64,000 nucleotides of DNA, taken from the NCBI GenBank assembly GCA_034687125.1, contig JAQGBZ010000126.1, positions 98,606-162,605 on the forward strand, read 5' to 3'. This DNA comes from Neelides folsomi (Eukaryota; Arthropoda; Collembola; Neelipleona; Neelidae). Below the pieces are notes generated by a model that had not been told where the DNA came from, searched no databases, and saw only the letters and a program-made list of their open reading frames with translations. Made by a program: the position numbers and the translations under genes. Shown here piece by piece: positions 58,289 through 64,000 of this stretch (position 1 is its first letter; the number at the start of each line of letters is the position of its first letter).

Positions 58289-58296
58289 TATAAAAG
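58289..58296 (+). promoter_or_regulatory. TATA box of the lectin gene
   Basis: TATAAAAG lies 78 bases before the lectin start codon, in the context AAGTATAAAAGCC. Transcription would begin about 25-30 bases downstream, leaving a short leader. The same arrangement recurs at 61536. Confidence 0.6.
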
Positions 58297-58373
58297 CCAG
58301 ACTCGCTCTGTTTAAAATCATAAGCACACAGAAAAGGTTCCAATTTGAAATCCAATTAATAAAATCGACAAGG

Positions 58374-59235
58374 ATGAATTCACTCCCGACTCTCATCATT
58401 CTCGTTGTTCTTTGCCACTTTGGCATTGCTTTTGCAATGCCACAAGTGCAACTACAGCCGTTAAAACCAGGTTTAAACAACATATATGTTGGAAAAATTA
58501 GAGGAATCGGATTACGTGATGACATACACATTAAAGTTTTTATTAGCAACGAGGGAGCTCAGGTAATTTCTGTACTTTAATTTGTTCATTATTAATATAT
58601 TTTATATTAATATCATATAGTATAGGTATATAAATATATAATATCCAATTTTGCCATATTAAATTGTATTGTATACAATAATTAAATACAAGCAGCCTTA
58701 GGTTAAGGTTTGTATGTTTAATATTTTGTTTCTTGCAGAATTATGTCAACTGGTATGATGCAAAAACCTATTGTATTACTGAAGGATACAATTTTGCCTA
58801 CTTGACAAGTCATCAAATTAATCAAATTGTGACCGCCGCCATTGTAAATAATGGTGAGCTAATTAACCAATTAACCTATTTACCTATGTATATTTACATA
58901 AAATCACAATATAATTGTAACCCCTGCCCTACAATAAATTATTGAAAAAATTTATATTTTTTTAACTATTTTAAAACCCTAAAGGTCCCGTCGGGGAAAC
59001 ATACTGGACCTCTGGTATTGAGGACCAATATAATAATGATTATTATTATTGGGACACCACCAACCAACAACGACCATTTGTCTACAAAAACTGGGGACCA
59101 AATCAACCTCAATCGAGCTTTAGAAGATCTTGCGTTGTAATGGACTCGACATCAAGTGTTCCGAATAACGGTTTTACCTGGCTCACGGAGGATTGTATGA
59201 CACAAAAGCGGTTCATTTGCATTAGTGCATCATAA
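58374..59235 (+). CDS. Secreted single-domain C-type lectin-like protein
   Basis: Three exons (58374-58562, 58739-58853, 58985-59235) give 184 aa. The first 21 residues (MNSLPTLIILVVLCHFGIAFA) form a signal peptide. The C-type lectin-like domain has the canonical four Cys: C75 (AKTYC), then RSCVVMD, TEDCM and a final FICIS. The long loop contains NWGPNQPQ where typical lectins carry a Ca/sugar-binding EPN or QPD, and WLTEDC replaces WND, so classical Ca-dependent sugar binding is doubtful. Such proteins often act in arthropod immunity or haemolymph recognition, but the role here is unknown. A polyadenylation signal AATAAA follows at about 59275. The nearby pseudogene and promoter copy indicate a small lectin cluster. 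Confidence 0.85.
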
Positions 59236-60721
59236 TTTTGCCGAACAATTATGTATATGTTTTAAATTAATTTGAAATAAATTTAAACAATTAACAAACG
59301 TTTATCAATTTTTTTAAAATATCTTTGAAATTAAAACATGAAACACAAATGTTTACTTTGAAGGTCCATATAGGGATTTGCAAACCTTCTTATGTATAAT
59401 GTATTCCAAACAAGCATTCTAAAATTTAAAATTTTCTTTTCACAAGTACAGATTTATTTACAATATGTAATATGCCCAATTGTTCCGATCCGAGATATTT
59501 TGTTTGTTTTTGGATCATCCATTTATTTTATTTGTAAAAAAAAGATTATTGTAAATAGTCGGCTGAGCTTAGGTAGACGGAGTTCAAAAATCGAAGACAG
59601 GGGGGACCCTGTTCTCCAATCTAACCTAACCTAACCTAACCTAAACAAAATAATTAAACTATTTTTCAACTCCGTCTGCCTTCTTTTTTGTCCCGGGATA
59701 AATTTGATAAGGAACAAGAATTGAATAAAACACTTGAGGGAAAAGTGAATAAATAAAAATGAAACTCATTTCTTTAAATACAATTTCACAAGTTTGTTTA
59801 ATTGCCATTGGAAGAAATCCAGTTAGCATTAAAACCCATCGCGTATATTTGGCAAAATAATTCAAGGAAAATGAATTTTTTTACTATTTTGAGAAATTGA
59901 CAAATTCGGAGCATTTTTTATTTCGTTAGTTTTAACTTCAACTATTTCATGATTTTCAAATTTAAAAATATTTATAAATTGTCCTTTTTTCATATTTATT
60001 CATTAGATTTAAATATTTTATTATCGTAGCAGATACAAAGTAAAAATGATAAGATAAAATGACTTAAGAATCAACATTTTTACCTGTTAATTCAATTATT
60101 GTTAATTTAATGTTAATCACATTAATCATTAATCGTTCAACTTGATGAAATTATTTGATAAATGAATTGTTATTTTGTCATCAAAAAAATGTTTACTTTT
60201 GAAGCAATTACTTTAAAGTTTATTTTCCTTTCACAATTTACATAATAAATTAAACTTGGTATTTATAATACCTACTTATACATATACTATGTATAGTAAT
60301 ATAGTAATGAAGTTCATTAGTCACTTTTTAATTATTGATTTAAACTGTTTTTATTTAGCAATGGTAATTGACAAATTGAATAATTAGATAATTTATTGGC
60401 TTTAATACCATTTTACACTATTGTATAAATGTTTATTCCCAACTATTATTAAACAAATTCTTCTCATCGTCGTAAACTTTTTATCAAATATTCATAAATA
60501 TGATATAAAATGAGTTAAAATATTCATATTAAAAGTGAAAACATATAAATAAGTAAATAATTTAAGTGTTTAGAGAAAAACGTGAGAATTATCACTACAG
60601 ATAGATGAATAACCGTAATTAGGTTTATTGTTTACTTTACATAGACGATAAATCAAGCTATGTACATTTAATAATACAGACATAAAGTCATAATAATATT
60701 TATGGATTAACGATTTTAATG
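59236..60721. other. Non-coding stretch downstream of the lectin
   Basis: AT-rich. It contains the CCTAA tract at 59618-59642 (listed separately). No exon is supported. Confidence 0.45.
59560..59642. repeat. Interstitial TTAGG-type telomeric repeat at the end of a short GC-richer block
   Basis: A GC-richer block (GGCTGAGCTTAGGTAGACGG and following, about 59563-59605) ends in a run of CCTAA units (TAACCTAACCTAACCTAACC). CCTAA/TTAGG is the usual arthropod telomere unit. The arrangement resembles a short retroposon (SINE-like) with a TTAGG-type tail, or repair-inserted telomeric DNA. No clean A and B boxes at tRNA spacing were found. Confidence 0.5.
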
Positions 60722-60723
60722 TA

Positions 60724-60955
60724 TAACAAGTTACCACCGAGCACACATCTATGATGTAATGTATTGGGATAGGTTGAACAAATGTTTTTTTAATTACATT
60801 GTATATTGAATTTGGGAAGAGTGCGCCTTACCAAATTTGGATAATTTGCTTAGAAGGGCCTAACCAAAATGTCTGCCAATCCCCAGGTTCGCAAGCTGTG
60901 ACACATCACCCGTTAATTGATATGTAGGTTGCGTGTGTTCGGCGGTAACTTGTTA
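60724..60955. mobile_element. MITE with TA target duplication
   Basis: A 232-bp element with ends TAACAAGTTACCACCGAGCA and, reverse-complemented on the right, TAACAAGTTACCGCCGAACA, flanked by TA (60722-60723 and 60956-60957). The arms are about 25-30 bases with two or three differences. The interior is slightly GC-richer and non-coding. Confidence 0.7.
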
Positions 60956-61084
60956 TACATATGATTTTATTTAACCATAAGTTATAATTGAATAAACAAT
61001 TCCCTGAATTCGCATCCATTGATAAAAATTATATCGAATTGCTGGTAATTTTTGACTTCCAATTAGTTAGGAATAGTTTAATCC

Positions 61085-61632
61085 TCATTGTTCTAATTAG
61101 ATATCAATAAATTCAGGTAAAAGATATTGCTTTATTTTTTTAAATATTTTTTTATTCACAAATCAAATAAGTCATTTATTCATTTGTTCGTTTGAGGTTC
61201 AAACAAAAATCTACTTATTTTACATTTATGTTAACCATAATTTGATTAACAATAATTCGATATTAAACTAGGTTATCTGTTATATTAATTATATTAAATC
61301 TGATAAATATACAATATTAATATTCAATTAAAATAAATTCGGTAATATGTATGAATGTATATATATGTATGGTATGTACGTGCATATAAACTTGTTGTTT
61401 GAACATTTGCAGTTATTAATATTAATTTTTATTTGAACTTATCTAATCGCTCAAATACGTCGGAATAATTACCGAATAATGGACCAAATGAATTTGTGCA
61501 CTAGGTTAGTGTTTTTTGACTAAGTGCTTGAAGAGTATAAAAACCAATTGTTCTACACAAAATCACAGTAGTACACAGATCGTCTACTAATTAAAAAAAA
61601 TATTCCAAAAAACTAAAAATGCAATTTGCAAT
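61085..61632 (+). promoter_or_regulatory. Duplicated lectin 5' region with TATA box, lacking an intact lectin gene
   Basis: Short phrases shared in order with the region upstream of the intact lectin (about 57580-58000) include TTCTTAATTAGAT/TTCTAATTAGATATCAAT, AATAATTCGAT(G/A)TTAAAC and TTATCTAATCGCT. A TATA box (TATAAAAA, 61536-61543) is followed 76 bases later by ATG 61619. That reading frame (MQFAICNPSIGLG) stops after 13 codons and runs into tandem repeats. Probably the front of a lectin paralog whose coding part was lost or replaced. Confidence 0.4.
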
Positions 61633-61669
61633 TTGTAACCCATCTATAGGGTTGGGGTAAGGATATTGG

Positions 61670-61870
61670 GAACTAAAGTGGGTACATGGGTACACTGAAC
61701 CTCGAAAAGGGTACATTGAACCCTAAAAGAGGTACATTGGACCCTTAAACGGGTACATTTTAATGGGTACATGTGCCCTTGGACCCAAGGTGGGTAAATT
61801 GAACCCCAAAAGAGGCACATTGGACCCTAATTCTGTTAAAAAGGGTACATGTAACCTTGGACCAGTAGAA
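61670..61870. repeat. Degenerate tandem repeat, unit about 20-22 bases
   Basis: About eight to nine imperfect copies of GGGTACATTGAACCCTAAAA with substitutions and length changes, starting directly behind the duplicated lectin promoter. Units alternate GGGTACAT(T/G) and (G/A)ACCC. No open frame runs through it. Confidence 0.75.
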
Positions 61871-62771
61871 ACAGAGTAACGTTTAAAGTAATGAGTATAA
61901 TCCATCATAATCATGTTTAAGCTAAATGGTTGGTTGTAACACGAGTAATATTTTTCTCGATGGTAACTCAACCATTTTAATACGTATTAATTGATATTAA
62001 TAATTAATATAATTGATTGTTGTAAAATAATATATTTTATAATCTAATACTTACACATCGTCGATGATTGAGCTTGAATAAACGACAAGTTTTCTTTTTA
62101 AAGGATTTTTTACTCATTATAAACTAGTTAATTGATTATTATAGTTAAACTATTTAAGCAACTTAGTTATTTAAATGAACTTAAAATGAAATTTATATAT
62201 TAATTCTTAAAGCATTCCAACATTGCGAGTGATAAGTTCATGTATGCCTTTTTTAATTTTCAGCATTTTTTTAATTTTCAAGGATTTAAGCGTTATTTAT
62301 AATTTATTATGTGCAGTAGTATCTTATAGATAATAATTAAGTGTCGAATAAAATAAATTAACCCGAAATGAGTTTTATTTGAATATTATAAATTATAATT
62401 ATAAATAATAAATTTATCATTTATATTTCAATTTCAAGTAAATAAACCCGAAAATTTATCATTTATATTTGGCAAAAGATTAAAAAATTACTGAAAGCTG
62501 TAATTTATCATTAAATATTTATTGAAAAGTTTCGAGGTTAATTTAATGTCGAAAAATTGAATTTATATAACTAATATAATATTCAATTATAAAATTGTTT
62601 GTTTTTACAAAAGTTGGCAAAAGTTAACAAATACTTACATTTAGACAAAATAAATAAATGTTGATAACCGAATTTTTATTCATTAGGTGTAGTTTTTGAA
62701 TAATTTTAACCACTTAAGAAATTAAATACATAAAAATAAATGTGATTTTCCTCATTCTAAAATTGATTAAA
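61871..62771. other. Non-coding stretch upstream of the receptor-like frame
   Basis: Extremely AT-rich, with TTTATCATTTATATT repeated twice near 62412 and 62457. No exon or confident core promoter. Confidence 0.45.
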
Positions 62772-64000
62772 ATGGTATTAATTATAATCAGTTCCTTATG
62801 TATATATTTTTTAACAAATATAATTTTAATTAGCTCGTTAGACATCAAAAATATTACTAATCATGAATTTGAATCTGAAAGTTCATCATATCTTAAAGAT
62901 TTTTGCAAATGCGACATTTAATTATTTAACCATTTTCATGATGGAAAGGATAATTCCCTATTTAAAAATTATGTACATTATTATGCAAGTTTGGGATCTG
63001 TCCTATCAATACAATTTTATTTTCTTGAGCGGTCGTACAAAAACAACGAGCTAATAAGGCAACATAATAATACAATAATAAGATACATTATGGAATTAGT
63101 TATTTCATCAAGCTATGTTCGCAAATTCCAATCTTGCACTGTTTCGTTTTTAATTAGCGAAGAAATTAAAACAATCGAATCTTTTTACTACCTCCACTTA
63201 GTTGCAGGATTATTGAATTGCCACTTTGCGATTAATAAATTTAATTTTTTTGTCATTGCGCTTCAAATTCCTGCGCTTTCAATTTCCCCCAATGGGGAAA
63301 TATTCGACGAAGTGTACGATACAATTTATTTTAACGCTAAGATTGGTTTAAATAGTTTTTATTATCCGGCAGAAAATTTTATCATATATGCAATATCAGA
63401 CGATGATAAACCTGCAAAAAACTTAATGATTTTGGAAAACTTTCAAAAACATAATAATTTTATCAATCAAAAACCATCAGATATTTTTGTAGAATTTCTA
63501 AGAAATTTAATATTTATTCCCAAAAATGAAACATCAAACGTGTTTTTTTCTAAATTTAATAATTTGAAAGATTTTGAAGGAGCTATAATTTTAAATTCTG
63601 AACTAATTTACAATTATAAATTTAAGGATAATAAAGACCAATATGAGGACATTCGCTGTCATATGAAAGATGAACTTCCATTTAATTCTTTGCCAAGATA
63701 TTGTCTATCGGAAATTCTATCTAAACATTTAAATTTATCGTTTGATATAAATGAATCAAATCGATCGAATGTAATTAAATTTATTTCATGGAAAAGTTCC
63801 GTAACTTCTATTATGGGTTTGGATAATAATAATTTTGAATTAATTCCCCCTGTCGATTACGAGCTTATTTATAGTTCAAATTATTTATATTTTATATTTT
63901 TATCAGATTTTACTTTTACAAACTTTATTGATAAGTCATCTCTAGTGAATTATTCTCTTATCCTTTCTCCATTTACTAATTCATTTTGGATTATATTTTT
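62772..64000 (+). pseudogene. Divergent ionotropic receptor (IR)-like, N-terminal part, with one in-frame stop; runs off the window
   Basis: One frame runs from ATG 62772 to the window end (409 codons) with a single interruption, TAA at 62919-62921 (codon 50). Before the stop lies a signal peptide (MVLIIISSLCIYFLTNIILI) and a short leader. After it 359 codons are open. The C-terminal end, with YELIYSSNYLYFIFLSDFTF and SLILSPFTNSFWIIF, looks like the ligand-binding S1 end and first membrane span of divergent arthropod IRs (chemosensory ionotropic glutamate receptor relatives). The pore and S2 would lie beyond 64,000. A 68-base GT-AG segment (62881-62948) would remove the stop but not keep the frame. 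Pseudogene, translational readthrough, or use of ATG 63090 without a signal peptide are the alternatives. Family assignment rests on fold texture only. Confidence 0.5.

Noticed and set aside
59560-59610. tRNA-like A-box and B-box phrases (GGCTGAGCTTAGG, AGTTCAAAAATC)
   Set aside because: The spacing between them is far too short for a tRNA gene and no cloverleaf can be drawn.
62881-62948. A 68-base intron that would remove the TAA in the receptor-like frame
   Set aside because: It has GT and AG ends, but joining them shifts the reading frame of the following 350 codons.

Overview
This is a gene-poor to gene-dense stretch of animal nuclear DNA, AT-rich, with intron-split genes and GT-AG introns mostly of about 60-150 bases. 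The gene content (fused glutamyl-prolyl-tRNA synthetase, TPX2, importin alpha, EGLN, Tudor) is metazoan. An arthropod is suggested by a short CCTAA/TTAGG telomere-type array, a divergent ionotropic-receptor-like gene and a secreted single-domain C-type lectin cluster. A springtail or other hexapod is my best guess, but that is inference.

Region 1 (1-29,400) is largely non-coding. It holds the last two exons of a single-pass cell-adhesion-type membrane protein (+, about 3.8-4.7 kb), a small single-TM protein (-, 8.4-8.9 kb), a possible terminal exon near 12.4 kb, a decayed mariner transposase (12.8-13.1 kb), two large foldback elements with 8-bp target duplications (16.8-17.5 kb and 23.9-24.6 kb), and a four-TM protein with a Cys-rich N-terminus and a Lys/Arg tail (+, 25.8-27.5 kb).

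Region 2 (29,400-56,400) is compact and mostly housekeeping or cell-cycle: CDK20 (-), TPX2 (+), an extended-Tudor protein (-), importin alpha of the KPNA2/alpha1 type (-), POLE2 (+), a Pro/Tyr/Arg-rich protein of unknown function (+), EGLN/HIF prolyl hydroxylase (-), a short ORF (-) and EPRS (+). Complete exon chains were assembled by hand and close in frame for all the large genes. Three head-to-head pairs share intergenic promoters (CDK20/TPX2, importin alpha/POLE2, short ORF/EPRS). CDK20, TPX2, importin alpha and POLE2 all serve the cell cycle, and TPX2 and importin alpha are direct binding partners in known spindle biology.

Region 3 (56,400-64,000) is accessory: a broken C-type lectin exon, an intact lectin gene, a second lectin-type promoter block that leads into degenerate tandem repeats instead of a lectin, several small TA-flanked MITEs, a miRNA-like hairpin, a telomere-type repeat tract, and an ionotropic-receptor-like reading frame. 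That last frame has a signal peptide, one in-frame TAA at codon 50 and then 359 open codons to the window edge.
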